A stretch of 46,729 nt of DNA from Carboxylicivirga litoralis (GTDB taxonomy: Bacteria; Bacteroidota; Bacteroidia; Bacteroidales; Marinilabiliaceae), in NCBI RefSeq assembly GCF_025499605.1, contig NZ_JAFMVC010000029.1, positions 1 to 46,729 on the forward strand, in the 5' to 3' direction. The translations under genes were made by a program, and so were the position numbers. Below, in pieces: positions 24,679 to 34,565 of this stretch (the first letter of the stretch is position 1; each line of letters starts with the position of its first letter). The notes beneath the pieces were generated by a model, which saw nothing but the letters and a program-made list of their open reading frames with translations, was not told the origin of the DNA and did not search any database.

Positions 24679-27462
24679 ATGGAATACAATTTTAAAGAGT
24701 TAGAACAAAAGTGGCAAAAGCACTGGAGCGATAGCAAGGTTTACAAAGTGGAGGTGGACAACTCTCGTCCAAAATACTATGTGTTAGATATGTTCCCTTA
24801 TCCATCGGGAGCGGGATTGCACGTAGGTCATCCACTCGGTTACATCGCTTCTGATATTTATAGCCGCTATAAGCGTTTAAACGGTTTCAATGTGTTGCAC
24901 CCAATGGGCTACGATGCCTACGGACTACCTGCTGAACAATATGCGATTCAAACAGGTCAGCACCCGGCTATTACCACAGAAAATAACCTGAACCGTTACC
25001 GCGAGCAACTCGATAAAATTGGTTTCTGTTACGATTGGGATCGTGAGGTGAAGACCTGTGACCCCAACTATTACCATTGGACACAGTGGGCCTTTATTCA
25101 GATGTTTAATCACTACTACTGCAACCAGGCTAAGCAGGCTCGTCCAATCGCAGAACTGGAGCAGGTGTTTGCAACAACCGGGACTGAAGGTTTAGACATC
25201 GCTTGCAGCGAAGAGTTAAACTTCACGGCTGATGAGTGGAAAGCCAAGAGTGAGAAAGAGCAACAGACTATTTTATTAAACTATCGTTTGGCTTATTTGG
25301 CTGATACCATGGTGAACTGGTGTCCGGCTTTAGGAACTGTTTTGGCCAACGATGAGGTGAAGGAAGGTTTGTCGGTGCGTGGTGGTCATCCGGTAGAGCA
25401 AAAAGTAATGCGTCAGTGGTCGTTGCGAGTATCTGCTTATGCTGATCGCTTATTAACCGGACTGGATAATGTGGACTGGAGCGATTCGTTAAAAGAAATA
25501 CAACGTAACTGGATTGGTCGTTCGGAAGGTGCTGAGATGACCTTCAAAGCCAAAGATTCAGACGTAGAGATGGAAATCTTTACCACGCGTGCGGATACTG
25601 TGTATGGCGTAACGTTTATGGTGTTGGCACCTGAAAGTGAGTTGGTTGATCAATTAACTACGCTAGAACAACGAGCTGCTGTTGATGTTTATATTGCCGA
25701 AACAAAAAAACGTACCGAGCGTGAGCGTATGGCTGAGGTGAAAAAAGTAACTGGGGTATTCTCTGGTGCCTATGCTATCAACCCATTAACCAACGAGGAG
25801 ATTCCGGTGTGGATTAGCGACTATGTATTGGCAGGCTACGGAACAGGAGCCATTATGGCAGTGCCGGCGCACGATTCGCGCGACTTTGCTTTTGCCAAAC
25901 ATTTTAATTTACCAATCCGCCAGGTGGTGATTCCTGTTGGATCTGAAGAAACGGACCCGGCAACATGGGAAGATTCAATTGACTCGAAAGAAGGAACGAT
26001 GGTTAACTCGGGCATCATCGATGGACTGGATGTGAAAGAGGCCATTGCCAAAACCAAAGAATATATTGCCGAAAAAGGCATCGGTAAAGTGAAAGTGAAC
26101 TACCGTTTGCGCGATGCTATTTTTAGTCGCCAACGTTATTGGGGCGAGCCATTTCCGGTCTATTATAAGGATAATATGCCTTATATGTTGGATGAATCAA
26201 AGTTGCCTTTGGAGTTACCTGAGATTGATAAATATTTGCCAACAGAACAGGGTGAACCGCCATTGGGTCGTGCCAAAGGTTGGGAAACAGAAGAAGGTTA
26301 TCCTTTGGAATTAAATACCATGCCTGGTTTTGCCGGTTCATCGGCGTATTATTTACGTTACATGGATCCTAAAAACGACAAGGCCTTGGTTGGTAAAGAA
26401 GCCAACGAGTACTGGCAAGATGTTGATTTATACATTGGTGGTACCGAGCATGCCACTGGTCACTTGATTTACTCACGTTTCTGGAACAAATTCTTGTTCG
26501 ATATTGGTGAAGTCATTAAAGACGAGCCATACAAGAAGTTGATTAACCAGGGAATGATTCAGGGACGTTCAAACTTTGTGTATCGTAAAAAAGGAACCAA
26601 TACTTTTGTTTCTTATAACTTGCGTAAAGAACATGATGTGCAGCCAATTCATGTGGATGTGAACATTGTTCGCAACGATGAGTTGGATATGGAAGCTTTT
26701 AAAAAGTGGAGTCCTGATTATGCCAATGCCGAATTCATCCTTGAAGATAGTAAATATATCTGTGGCTGGGCGGTTGAAAAAATGTCCAAGTCGATGTATA
26801 ACGTGGTGAACCCGGATACCATCATCGCGGATTATGGAGCAGATACATTGCGTTTATACGAGATGTTCTTAGGTCCATTGGAGCAGTCAAAACCGTGGGA
26901 CACCAACGGTATTGATGGCGTTCATAAGTTCTTGCGCAAAACATGGCGTTTATTCTATAAGGATGATGCTTTTGTAGTTAGCGATGAGAAAGCCACACCG
27001 GATGAATTGAAAGTGTTGCACCGCACCATTAAGAAGATTACCGAAGATGTAGAGCGCTTCTCGTTCAATACTTGCGTGAGTGCCTTTATGATTTGTGTCA
27101 ACGAGTTGAACGATTTAAAATGTAACAAGCGCGAAATATTAGAACCACTATTGGCCTTGTTAGCACCCTTTGCACCTCATATGTGTGAGGAGTTATGGCA
27201 TAACTTAGGTAATACTACAACCGTTTGTGATGCGAAGTGGCCGGAGTTGAATGAAAGCTTCTTAGTGGAGTCATCGGTAACTTACCCGGTGTCGTTCAAT
27301 GGTAAGATGCGTTTTAAAATTGATTTGCCTGCTGATATGAATAATGCAGATATTGAAAAATCGGTGATGGAACATGATTCTGCCGCCAAATGGTTAGAAG
27401 GTAAAACGGTTCGTAAAGTCATTATCGTTCCTAAGAAGATTATCAATATTGTTGTAGGTTAA
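24679..27462 (+). CDS. leuS: Leucyl-tRNA synthetase
   Basis: A 927-residue class I aminoacyl-tRNA synthetase that charges tRNA-Leu. It has the HIGH motif as HVGH (residues 48-51, in [16 protein letters not shown]) and KMSKS at 701-705. Between them is the large CP1 editing domain ([58 protein letters not shown]). The anticodon-binding and C-terminal domains complete the protein. It is somewhat longer than E. coli LeuS (about 860), as usual in Bacteroidota, with an insertion near residues 150-195. It is a single gene with a clear terminator. Confidence 0.98.
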   Translation: MEYNFKELEQKWQKHWSDSKVYKVEVDNSRPKYYVLDMFPYPSGAGLHVGHPLGYIASDIYSRYKRLNGFNVLHPMGYDAYGLPAEQYAIQTGQHPAITTENNLNRYREQLDKIGFCYDWDREVKTCDPNYYHWTQWAFIQMFNHYYCNQAKQARPIAELEQVFATTGTEGLDIACSEELNFTADEWKAKSEKEQQTILLNYRLAYLADTMVNWCPALGTVLANDEVKEGLSVRGGHPVEQKVMRQWSLRVSAYADRLLTGLDNVDWSDSLKEIQRNWIGRSEGAEMTFKAKDSDVEMEIFTTRADTVYGVTFMVLAPESELVDQLTTLEQRAAVDVYIAETKKRTERERMAEVKKVTGVFSGAYAINPLTNEEIPVWISDYVLAGYGTGAIMAVPAHDSRDFAFAKHFNLPIRQVVIPVGSEETDPATWEDSIDSKEGTMVNSGIIDGLDVKEAIAKTKEYIAEKGIGKVKVNYRLRDAIFSRQRYWGEPFPVYYKDNMPYMLDESKLPLELPEIDKYLPTEQGEPPLGRAKGWETEEGYPLELNTMPGFAGSSAYYLRYMDPKNDKALVGKEANEYWQDVDLYIGGTEHATGHLIYSRFWNKFLFDIGEVIKDEPYKKLINQGMIQGRSNFVYRKKGTNTFVSYNLRKEHDVQPIHVDVNIVRNDELDMEAFKKWSPDYANAEFILEDSKYICGWAVEKMSKSMYNVVNPDTIIADYGADTLRLYEMFLGPLEQSKPWDTNGIDGVHKFLRKTWRLFYKDDAFVVSDEKATPDELKVLHRTIKKITEDVERFSFNTCVSAFMICVNELNDLKCNKREILEPLLALLAPFAPHMCEELWHNLGNTTTVCDAKWPELNESFLVESSVTYPVSFNGKMRFKIDLPADMNNADIEKSVMEHDSAAKWLEGKTVRKVIIVPKKIINIVVG

Positions 27463-27485
27463 CAGTAATAATAGAATAGTATACG

Positions 27486-27520
27486 AAAGCCTGCAAGTTT
27501 TTTTCTTGCGGGCTTTTTTT
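27486..27520 (+). terminator. Rho-independent terminator after leuS
   Basis: Stem AAAGCCTGCAAG / CTTGCGGGCTTT (one G-U pair), seven-T loop and T tract, 23 bp after the stop. Confidence 0.9.
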
Positions 27521-27535
27521 AAGCTTTTAACAACA

Positions 27536-27582
27536 ACTCATCGGATGAACATAAATGACTTGTCATATTCATCGGATGAGTA
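27536..27582 (+). promoter_or_regulatory. Candidate operator: palindrome cluster upstream of the yitT-like gene
   Basis: Two copies of TCATCGGATGA (27538-27548 and 27569-27579), each itself a palindrome around one base, flank a third palindrome ATGACTTGTCAT. The copies are in direct orientation, 31 bp apart (about three helical turns). The cluster lies between the leuS terminator and the start of the membrane protein gene, where its promoter must be. Confidence 0.45.
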
Positions 27583-27594
27583 AATAAGAAGATC

Positions 27595-28464
27595 ATGCAA
27601 AAGAAAACAGCCATTTTAAAGGAGTTGCGGAGTTATTTTATGCTCACACTTGGGTTAGTGATCGGAACCCTGGGGTGGACGGCCTTTCTAATTCCTGCTA
27701 AAATTGTGGGTGGAGGCTTAACCGGTATCGCCACTATTATGTATTTAACCATGGGCTTTGATATCGGATTAACTTCATTGGTGATCAATGCTTTTCTGAT
27801 TCTTTTGGCCATGCGTGTGTTAGGTGCCTCATTTGGTATTAAAACAATCTATTGTGTATTGGTTATGTCCGGTTTGTTAACACTGTTTCGTCCCCTCTTT
27901 GAACAGCCAGTGGTTTCTGAACTAATGATGAATGCCATCATTGGAGGAATGCTGGCAGGATTAGGTGCCGGAATTGTTTTTGTCAATGGTGGCAGCACCG
28001 GAGGTGTTGATATCATCGCCATGATTATTAATAAGTACAAAAATATCAGCTTGGGACGTCTTCTGTTGGGGATGGATGTGTTGATTATTACATCTTCTTT
28101 CTTCCTGGTTCAAACGTCGTCTATCGAAACAGTAGTATACGGTTTTATGACCATGGCTATTCTGGCTTACACTGTTGATTTGGTGATATCGGGTAATAAA
28201 CAAACTGTTCAGTTCTTTATTATTTCTAAGAAACCGGAAGAATTGCGCAAGTCGGTTATTTTTGAAGCTGAGAGAGGGTTAACCATTTTGCATGGCAAAG
28301 GTGGTTACTCTGGTGAAGACCGCCAGGTGCTGATGGTGATTGCCCGTAAAAGTGAAACGCAGGAGATATTCAAGGTGGTCAAGCAAATTGACCCTGATGC
28401 GTTTATAACTGTAGGTACTGTGATGGGAGTTTATGGACAAGGGTTTGATAAGATTAAAATTTAG
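27595..28464 (+). CDS. YitT family membrane protein (DUF161/DUF2179)
   Basis: A 289-residue inner-membrane protein with five to six hydrophobic segments in residues about 12-195. These include the family signature GLVIGTLGWTAFLIPAKIVGG followed by LTGIA, and the related GIVFVNGGSTGGVDIIAMIIN. The C-terminal cytoplasmic DUF2179 domain (about 205-285) carries ERGLTILHGKGGYSGEDRQV. The family is widespread and its function is not settled; transport is suspected. It lies behind the leuS terminator, so it should have its own promoter. Confidence 0.9.
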   Translation: MQKKTAILKELRSYFMLTLGLVIGTLGWTAFLIPAKIVGGGLTGIATIMYLTMGFDIGLTSLVINAFLILLAMRVLGASFGIKTIYCVLVMSGLLTLFRPLFEQPVVSELMMNAIIGGMLAGLGAGIVFVNGGSTGGVDIIAMIINKYKNISLGRLLLGMDVLIITSSFFLVQTSSIETVVYGFMTMAILAYTVDLVISGNKQTVQFFIISKKPEELRKSVIFEAERGLTILHGKGGYSGEDRQVLMVIARKSETQEIFKVVKQIDPDAFITVGTVMGVYGQGFDKIKI

Positions 28465-28572
28465 TATTGTATATGTTTAATATTTATGAAGTGCGCTTGA
28501 ATAAACTTCTGTCTACTGGCTAAAAAACTAATCAACTATTATTAACTTGCATGCACTTCAAATAAAATTCCA

Positions 28573-29847
28573 ATGACCAAAAAGAAATTAATTACGATAG
28601 CTGTGGTAGCAATTCTTGTTATTTCGGCAGTTTATTTTACTTTTCATCGATACAATCACCCACGTTCAGTTGTAACCGAAGAAACCTTGGATTCGATTGC
28701 GGTGATTGAAATACCGGAGCCAGAGTTGCTTTATGGTTTGCCGGTTGATTCATTTCAGATTGAAGAAAACAAAGTCAAGCGCAATCAGTTTTTGGCCGAT
28801 GTATTCCTGAAAGCAGGTGTTGATTATCCAACCATTAATACCATTGTTGAAAAGACCAAGCCGGTTTTTGATGTGCGAAAAATTAAAGTGGGCAATCGAT
28901 ATACTTTGTTTTATAGTAATGATTCACTAAAGCAACTGAATCATTTTGTTTATGCTATTGACAATACGGATTATGTGGTGGTGTCACTGGCCGATTCTAT
29001 CCATGTCTATCGCGATGTGAAAGAAACGCGCAATGTTCCAAAGACGGCAACTGGTGTTATAAACTCATCGTTGTGGGTGACGATGACCGAGCATGATATC
29101 AATCCGCTATTGGCGATTGAATTATCAGAGATTTTTGCTTGGACAGTTGATTTCTTTGGTATTGAGAAAGGGGATAATTTCAAGGTGTATTACGACGAGC
29201 AGTATGTCGACAGTGTAAGTATTGGCATTGGAAAAATTCATTCGGCTGTATTTCATCATCGAGGCAGGGACTATTATGCTTTTAGTTATGCCGAAGATAG
29301 TGTTGAGCATTTTTTCGATGAACAAGGACAGAGTTTACGTAAGGCATTCTTAAAAGCGCCGTTGAAGTTCTCGCGCATTAGCAGCCGCTTTTCGAACAGT
29401 CGATTGCATCCGGTATTGAAGATTCGTCGTCCGCATCATGGTATTGATTATGCAGCTCCAACCGGAACGCCTGTTTATGCCTTGGGAGATGGGCGTGTTA
29501 TTGCCAGAGCGTATCAAAAGCGAGGCGGAGGTAATTATTTAAAGATAAAGCACAATAGTGTATATACAACCGTTTATATGCACTTGCATGGATTTGCAAA
29601 AGGTATTACAAAAGGTACGTATGTAAAACAAGGGCAGCTAATAGGGTATGTGGGTTCTACAGGCTTGTCAACAGGGCCACACCTCGATTTTCGGGTATTT
29701 AAGAATGGAAAACCTGTCGATCCATTGAAAATTGACGCACCGCCTGTTAATCCGGTAAAAGAAGAGAACATGCCGGCTTTCACCATGTTTATAGAACCAC
29801 TGAAGCATCAGTTGGATTCGTTGCAATTGCCGATAATTACTGAATAG
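28573..29847 (+). CDS. M23 family metallopeptidase (LytM domain), membrane-anchored
   Basis: A 424-residue envelope protein with an N-terminal membrane anchor (LITIAVVAILVISAVYFTF), a central region of about 250 residues (Csd3/OapA-like), and a C-terminal M23 domain. Zinc-binding motifs are visible: RLHPVLKIRRPHHGIDYAAP (H-x-x-x-D type) and GPHLDFRVF (HxH replaced by HLD), with catalytic His in YMHLHGF. M23 enzymes cleave peptidoglycan cross-links. HLDFRV is the form common in Bacteroidota homologues, so activity is plausible. It is followed by a hairpin terminator shared with the convergent purN. Confidence 0.9.
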   Translation: MTKKKLITIAVVAILVISAVYFTFHRYNHPRSVVTEETLDSIAVIEIPEPELLYGLPVDSFQIEENKVKRNQFLADVFLKAGVDYPTINTIVEKTKPVFDVRKIKVGNRYTLFYSNDSLKQLNHFVYAIDNTDYVVVSLADSIHVYRDVKETRNVPKTATGVINSSLWVTMTEHDINPLLAIELSEIFAWTVDFFGIEKGDNFKVYYDEQYVDSVSIGIGKIHSAVFHHRGRDYYAFSYAEDSVEHFFDEQGQSLRKAFLKAPLKFSRISSRFSNSRLHPVLKIRRPHHGIDYAAPTGTPVYALGDGRVIARAYQKRGGGNYLKIKHNSVYTTVYMHLHGFAKGITKGTYVKQGQLIGYVGSTGLSTGPHLDFRVFKNGKPVDPLKIDAPPVNPVKEENMPAFTMFIEPLKHQLDSLQLPIITE

Positions 29848-29872
29848 TCAAATATGAAGAGATAAAATAAAG

Positions 29873-29898
29873 AAGGAGCCTTTCGAGCTCCTTTTTTT
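29873..29898. terminator. Bidirectional terminator between the M23 gene and purN
   Basis: Stem AAGGAGC / GCTCCTT with a 7-nt loop; a T tract follows on the plus strand. It sits between convergent genes. Confidence 0.85.
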
Positions 29899-30463
29899 AT
29901 GCCTTTAAAATTTCTTCTATTGCAATAGGAAAGTATTTATATTCGAGGGCATGTACTTTTGAGGCCACATCATCTGCCGTGTCGTTGGCTTCTAAATTGC
30001 ATTTCTCTTGTCGTATAATATTTCCATCATCATACTTTTCGTTGACATAGTGTATAGTAATGCCTGATTCTTGCTCGTTATTGGCAACCACAGCTTCGTG
30101 CACATGTTGTCCAAACATACCCTTGCCACCATATTTTGGTAATAAGGCCGGATGTATATTAATAATCTTATCAGGAAATGCATCTACATAAGCAGATGGA
30201 ACAAGCCATAAAAATCCGGCCAACACGATTAAATCGGGTTGAATAGCCTGAATATCGGTTAAAACTGACAGGTCTTCGCGAAACTCTTTTCGACCGAATA
30301 TTTGACAAGGAAGGTCGAGGTTTTTGCAACGCTCAATAACATAGGCGTTTGGGTTATTGGTGTAAACCTTGCTTATTTCGACCTTTGTATTTTCTTTAAA
30401 ATATTTAACAATGTTTTCTACATTTGATCCAGAACCGGATGCAAACAGAACTATCTTTTTCAT
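29897..30463 (-). CDS. purN: Phosphoribosylglycinamide formyltransferase
   Basis: A 188-residue enzyme of purine synthesis that formylates GAR using 10-formyl-tetrahydrofolate. It has the N-terminal phosphate-binding loop (VLFASGSGSNVENIVKYF), the catalytic Asn-x-His in IINIHPALLPKYGGKGM, and the essential Asp in GITIHYVNEKYDDGNIIRQ. Length is typical. It is a single minus-strand gene divergent from acpP. Confidence 0.97.
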   Translation of the reverse strand: MKKIVLFASGSGSNVENIVKYFKENTKVEISKVYTNNPNAYVIERCKNLDLPCQIFGRKEFREDLSVLTDIQAIQPDLIVLAGFLWLVPSAYVDAFPDKIINIHPALLPKYGGKGMFGQHVHEAVVANNEQESGITIHYVNEKYDDGNIIRQEKCNLEANDTADDVASKVHALEYKYFPIAIEEILKA

Positions 30464-30553
30464 TTTCTTGTAATTGCAGACTTTTAAAAAAGTAAAAAAC
30501 TATGACAAAAATAGGTAAAAATGACCATGAAATGTCATTTTCTTTACACGAAG

Positions 30554-30585
30554 TTTGAATTATTATCCACAAATGTATTTCTTTG
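30554..30585 (+). promoter_or_regulatory. Candidate promoter of the acpP-fabF-rnc operon
   Basis: TTTG at 30554-30557 and TTTCTTTG at 30578-30585 (7 of 8 to TAnnTTTG) with a 20-bp gap, the spacing expected for Bacteroidetes -33/-7 promoters. Confidence 0.5.
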
Positions 30586-30635
30586 CAAAGTTGTTTAAGA
30601 ACATTTTTTAGTATTAATTTAAAAATCTTAGAGCT

Positions 30636-30872
30636 ATGTCAGACGTTGCATCAAGAGTAAAAGCAATTATCGTAGACAAATTAGGAGTTGACGAGACTGA
30701 AGTTACTCCAGAAGCAAGCTTCACTAATGACTTAGGAGCTGACTCACTTGACACTGTTGAGTTAATCATGGAATTCGAAAAAGAATTCAATATCGCTATT
30801 CCAGACGATCAGGCTGAGAATATCGGTACTGTAGGTGACGCTGTTGCTTACATCGAAGAAAACGCAAAGTAA
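30636..30872 (+). CDS. acpP: Acyl carrier protein
   Basis: A 78-residue acidic helical carrier for fatty acid synthesis. The 4'-phosphopantetheine attachment site is Ser37 in [11 protein letters not shown]. Length and charge are typical. It is the first gene of a run acpP-fabF-rnc, 28 bp ahead of fabF, an arrangement common in bacteria. High-frequency codons suggest strong expression. Confidence 0.98.
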   Translation: MSDVASRVKAIIVDKLGVDETEVTPEASFTNDLGADSLDTVELIMEFEKEFNIAIPDDQAENIGTVGDAVAYIEENAK

Positions 30873-30900
30873 GAAACTGTAGGATACTTTAAAAGTAGTT

Positions 30901-32148
30901 ATGGAGTTAAAAAGAGTAGTTGTTACGGGGCTTGGTGCCATCACTCCGCTAGGTAATACCGCTAAGGAAACCTGGACCAATATGGTAAATGGAGTAAGTG
31001 GGGCTGCACCTATTACTCATTTTGATGCCGCTAAGTTTAAAACACAGTTTGCTTGTGAAGTAAAGGGCTTTGATCCAAAAGACCATTTCGATCGTAGAGA
31101 AATGCGTACTTTGGATTTATTTGCCCAGTATGCTATTGTTGCTGCCAATGAAGCTATTGCTGATGCAAAGCTTGACTCAGAAGACATCGATAACAATATG
31201 GTTGGTGTTATCTGGGGGGCAGGAATCGGTGGTATAAACACTTTCCAGGCTGAAGTTGAAGGTTATGCAAAAGGGGATGGAACACCACGTTTCAATCCTT
31301 TTTTCATTCCGAAAATGATTGCTGATATTGCGCCAGGACATATTTCGATGAAATATGGTTTCCGTGGGCCTAACTTCGGTACGATTTCGGCATGTGCATC
31401 ATCAACTAATGCCATTGCCGATGCGTATAATTTAATTCGTTTAGGTAAAGCAAATGCGTTTGTAACAGGTGGTTCAGAAGCTGCTATTAACGAAGCCGGT
31501 TTAGGTGGGTTTAGTAGCATGAAGGCGATTTCTACCCGTAATGACGATCCGAAAACAGCCTCTCGTCCATTCGATAAAGGACGTGACGGTTTTGTGATGG
31601 GAGAAGGTGGTGCTTCTATTATTCTTGAAGAATATGAGCACGCCAAAGCACGTGGTGCTAGAATCTACTGCGAGTTAGTAGGTGCTGGTATGACGGCTGA
31701 TGCTCATCACTTAACCGCACCACATCCTGAAGGACTAGGAGCTAAGAGAGTAATGCAAGGTGCTTTGTCAGATAATGGTATTGACCCTACCGAAGTTGAC
31801 TACATTAATGTGCACGGTACTGCTACACCACTTGGTGATGTTGCAGAAACGAAAGCCATTAAAGAAGTTTTCGGTGAGCATGCCTACAAGTTGAACATCA
31901 GTTCAACAAAATCAATGACAGGACACTTACTTGGTGCGGCCGGAGCTGTTGAAGCAATGGCATGTATCATGGCAATTAATGATGGGGTTGTACCTCCAAC
32001 AATTAACCACTTTGAAGACGATCCAGAACTTGACAATGCGCTTAATTTAACTTTTAATAAAGCGCAGAAGAGAGACGTTAAAGTGGCATTATCCAATACA
32101 TTTGGATTTGGTGGTCACAATGCATCTGTTGTATTTAAAGCATTGTAG
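30901..32148 (+). CDS. fabF: 3-oxoacyl-[acyl-carrier-protein] synthase II
   Basis: A 415-residue condensing enzyme that extends acyl-ACP with malonyl-ACP. The catalytic Cys lies in SACASSTNAIADAY, the two His in VDYINVHGTATPLGD and STKSMTGHLLGAAGA, and the C-terminal NTFGFGGHNASVVF is standard. Length is typical. It is cotranscribed with acpP. Confidence 0.98.
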   Translation: MELKRVVVTGLGAITPLGNTAKETWTNMVNGVSGAAPITHFDAAKFKTQFACEVKGFDPKDHFDRREMRTLDLFAQYAIVAANEAIADAKLDSEDIDNNMVGVIWGAGIGGINTFQAEVEGYAKGDGTPRFNPFFIPKMIADIAPGHISMKYGFRGPNFGTISACASSTNAIADAYNLIRLGKANAFVTGGSEAAINEAGLGGFSSMKAISTRNDDPKTASRPFDKGRDGFVMGEGGASIILEEYEHAKARGARIYCELVGAGMTADAHHLTAPHPEGLGAKRVMQGALSDNGIDPTEVDYINVHGTATPLGDVAETKAIKEVFGEHAYKLNISSTKSMTGHLLGAAGAVEAMACIMAINDGVVPPTINHFEDDPELDNALNLTFNKAQKRDVKVALSNTFGFGGHNASVVFKAL

Positions 32149-32155
32149 AAAAGCT

Positions 32156-32896
32156 GTGATTAAACCGCTTTTGCACATTATAAAACTTTTCTCTCTACGG
32201 AGGGGAAAGTTTTATAGTTTTATAAAAAAGGTAACCGGAATAATTCCGGGTGATATTTCTATTTATAAACAGGCCTTTATCCACAAATCAGCTATGATTA
32301 AAGGAAAGGATAGAAGGTTTGTTAATAATGAACGTTTAGAGTACCTGGGAGATGCTATGTTAGGCGCTATAGTGGCTAATGTGCTTTATAATCGTTTCCC
32401 TAATAAGAACGAAGGCTTCTTAACCAAGACCCGTTCGAGAATTGTTAACCGCTCCCTGCTTAACGATATTGCCCTAAAGATGGGGCTGGGTGATTGGGTG
32501 AACGCGCAATCAAAAATTGACATTTCACAAACCAGTATTCTTGGTGATGCTTTGGAGGCATTAATTGGAGCTGTGTATGTAGATAAGGGTTATGAGGTTT
32601 GTGAGAAATTTGTACTAAATCAGATTGTCCTTGAATATGTGGATTTGAAGCAAGTTGCTAAAAAAGACAGTAACTACAAATCGCTCCTTATCGAATGGGG
32701 ACAAAAGCACAAGCAAAGTGTGCATTTTATTACCGAAGAGAAACATATTTCAGAAGGGGCAGCACCTACCTTTATTGCCAGAGCTGCTGTGGAAGGAGAG
32801 GTGATTGGACAAGGCGAAGGTTTTTCGAAAAAGGAAGCCCAACAAAATGCCGCCAGAAATACACTTAAAGAACTGCGATTACGCGAAGCGAAATAG
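32156..32896 (+). CDS. rnc: Ribonuclease III
   Basis: A double-strand RNA endonuclease that processes rRNA and mRNAs. The catalytic signature NERLEYLGDAMLGAIVANVL is present, followed by the second acidic site in ILGDALEALIGAVYVDKG and a C-terminal double-stranded RNA-binding domain (NYKSLLIEWGQK; AAVEGEVIGQGEGFSKKEAQ). The start is uncertain. GTG at 32156, 7 bp after fabF, gives 246 residues and a sensible N-terminus; ATG at 32120 would overlap fabF by 29 bp. It is the third gene of the acpP operon. Confidence 0.93.
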   Translation: MIKPLLHIIKLFSLRRGKFYSFIKKVTGIIPGDISIYKQAFIHKSAMIKGKDRRFVNNERLEYLGDAMLGAIVANVLYNRFPNKNEGFLTKTRSRIVNRSLLNDIALKMGLGDWVNAQSKIDISQTSILGDALEALIGAVYVDKGYEVCEKFVLNQIVLEYVDLKQVAKKDSNYKSLLIEWGQKHKQSVHFITEEKHISEGAAPTFIARAAVEGEVIGQGEGFSKKEAQQNAARNTLKELRLREAK

Positions 32897-32968
32897 GTGA
32901 TTAACATGTCTTTACAAAAAAGTGCTGTTAATTAATGTTAATATGCGCGGATAATCATTTCAGCCTGC

Positions 32969-32976
32969 TATTTTTG
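32969..32976 (+). promoter_or_regulatory. -7 box (TATTTTTG) for rprX
   Basis: Exact TAnnTTTG match with its last base only 5 bp before the ATG at 32982, so the message is likely leaderless. Confidence 0.6.
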
Positions 32977-32981
32977 TTTTC

Positions 32982-34565
32982 ATGAGTAAAAAATTCATTC
33001 TTGGACTAACCATCATAATGGCCATCGCATTGGTTGGTATTACTTACATTCAAGCCATGTGGATTTTAAATGCTTCTACGATTGAAGAAGAGCAGTTTGA
33101 CCAGGCTGTTCGTTCAGCCTTAGACAACGTTATTGTGCGCCTTGAGAAAGATGAAGATATTCGTCTGGCTCGGGTATCGCAATTTACTAACCCCAATAGT
33201 AAGGTGCCTGCTAGTTTACGTAATGAGAATAAATATTTCAAAGGAAAAGAGAGGCAAGCAGGTGAAGATGCACAGGATTATCGATTTGAGCTGAATCTAA
33301 ATGCAACCGGCGTATATAGTTTCTCACAATATAAAAAAGATTCTTTAGTTACAACCTTTCAGGGACGTACACAATTTAGTAGTGTTGAGCGTATTGATCC
33401 TTTTAGTGGCGCCATGACAGCCATACAAAATGATATGCGTCGCAGAACTGAAAAGCAACGCGAAGCCCAGGTGAAGTCATTAATTCAGGATGAGCCCATT
33501 GAAAATCGCATTGACATCATACGATTAGAGGCCTATATTTTTGAAATGCTTGAAGCCAAAGGGATTGTATCGCCGTTTGAGTTTGCAGTAATCAATTCCA
33601 AAAAACAGTTAGTTCATCAAACAAAGAATTATACCGATAGTGAACCTGATGAACTGTATACTCAACTATTATTCCCCAATGATTATCACCAGCAGGCCAA
33701 TTACTTAAAGGTAATGTTTACCGAGAAGCCCAATCCAATATTGGAATCGATGGGTTTGGTTGTACCTTCAGCTGCATTTACCCTCATTGTCATCCTTCTC
33801 TCTATTGTAACGATTATTATTATCGTACGTCAAAAGCGCCTGGATCAGATAAAGAACGACTTTATCAACAATATGACGCATGAGTTTAAAACACCAATCT
33901 CAACTATATCATTGGCGTCGCAAATGCTGAAAGATGGTTCGGTGGCTAAAACACCAAAGACCTTGCAGCATATTTCAGGTGTTATTCAGGATGAAAGCAA
34001 ACGTCTGAGTTTCCAGGTTGAGAAGGTCTTGCAAATGGCTATTTTCGAGAAAGGCAAGTCAGGTCTCAAGATGAAAAGGCTCGATGTAAATGACCTGATT
34101 CATCATGTGACGAATAACTTTCGAATAAAGGTTGAGAACCAGCAAGGCAAGATAATTGAGCGTCTGGAAGCAAAAAATAGCATTATTACGGTAGATGAAG
34201 TGCATTTTACAAATGTTATTTATAACTTGCTTGACAATGCCGTTAAATACAGGAAGGGGGCTCCTGTTCTTTACGTCAAAACATGGAATAAGAACAATGG
34301 AATAGTCATTTCTGTTAAAGATAATGGCATGGGGATATCAAAGGATAACCTCAAACGTATTTTTGAAAAGTTTTATCGCGTACCAACAGGAAATGTTCAT
34401 AACGTAAAAGGTTTTGGTTTAGGCTTAGCATACGTTAAAAAGATAATCGATGACCATGGTGGACAAATTTCTGTTGAAAGCGAAATTGAAGTTGGTACAA
34501 AATTTGACATTTTCCTACCTCTAAAAAACACAAAAGAATGGAAAAAGAGTATAAAATCCTCCTAA
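32982..34565 (+). CDS. rprX: Sensor histidine kinase, RprX-like
   Basis: A 527-residue membrane kinase. Hydrophobic segments at about residues 5-27 and 262-285 bracket a periplasmic sensor region of about 235 residues. The HisKA domain has phospho-acceptor His300 in FINNMTHEFKTPISTISLAS, and the ATPase domain has N (NVIYNLLDNAVKYR), G1 (VKDNGMGISKDNL) and G2 (GFGLGLAYVKKIIDDHGG) boxes. It overlaps the downstream regulator gene by 28 bp. RprX/RprY was described in Bacteroides; the signal sensed here is unknown. Confidence 0.9.
   Translation: MSKKFILGLTIIMAIALVGITYIQAMWILNASTIEEEQFDQAVRSALDNVIVRLEKDEDIRLARVSQFTNPNSKVPASLRNENKYFKGKERQAGEDAQDYRFELNLNATGVYSFSQYKKDSLVTTFQGRTQFSSVERIDPFSGAMTAIQNDMRRRTEKQREAQVKSLIQDEPIENRIDIIRLEAYIFEMLEAKGIVSPFEFAVINSKKQLVHQTKNYTDSEPDELYTQLLFPNDYHQQANYLKVMFTEKPNPILESMGLVVPSAAFTLIVILLSIVTIIIIVRQKRLDQIKNDFINNMTHEFKTPISTISLASQMLKDGSVAKTPKTLQHISGVIQDESKRLSFQVEKVLQMAIFEKGKSGLKMKRLDVNDLIHHVTNNFRIKVENQQGKIIERLEAKNSIITVDEVHFTNVIYNLLDNAVKYRKGAPVLYVKTWNKNNGIVISVKDNGMGISKDNLKRIFEKFYRVPTGNVHNVKGFGLGLAYVKKIIDDHGGQISVESEIEVGTKFDIFLPLKNTKEWKKSIKSS

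Noticed and set aside
24679-24750. T-box type leader for leuS
   Set aside because: No specifier loop, T-box sequence or terminator/antiterminator pair is visible, and T-boxes are not typical of Bacteroidota.
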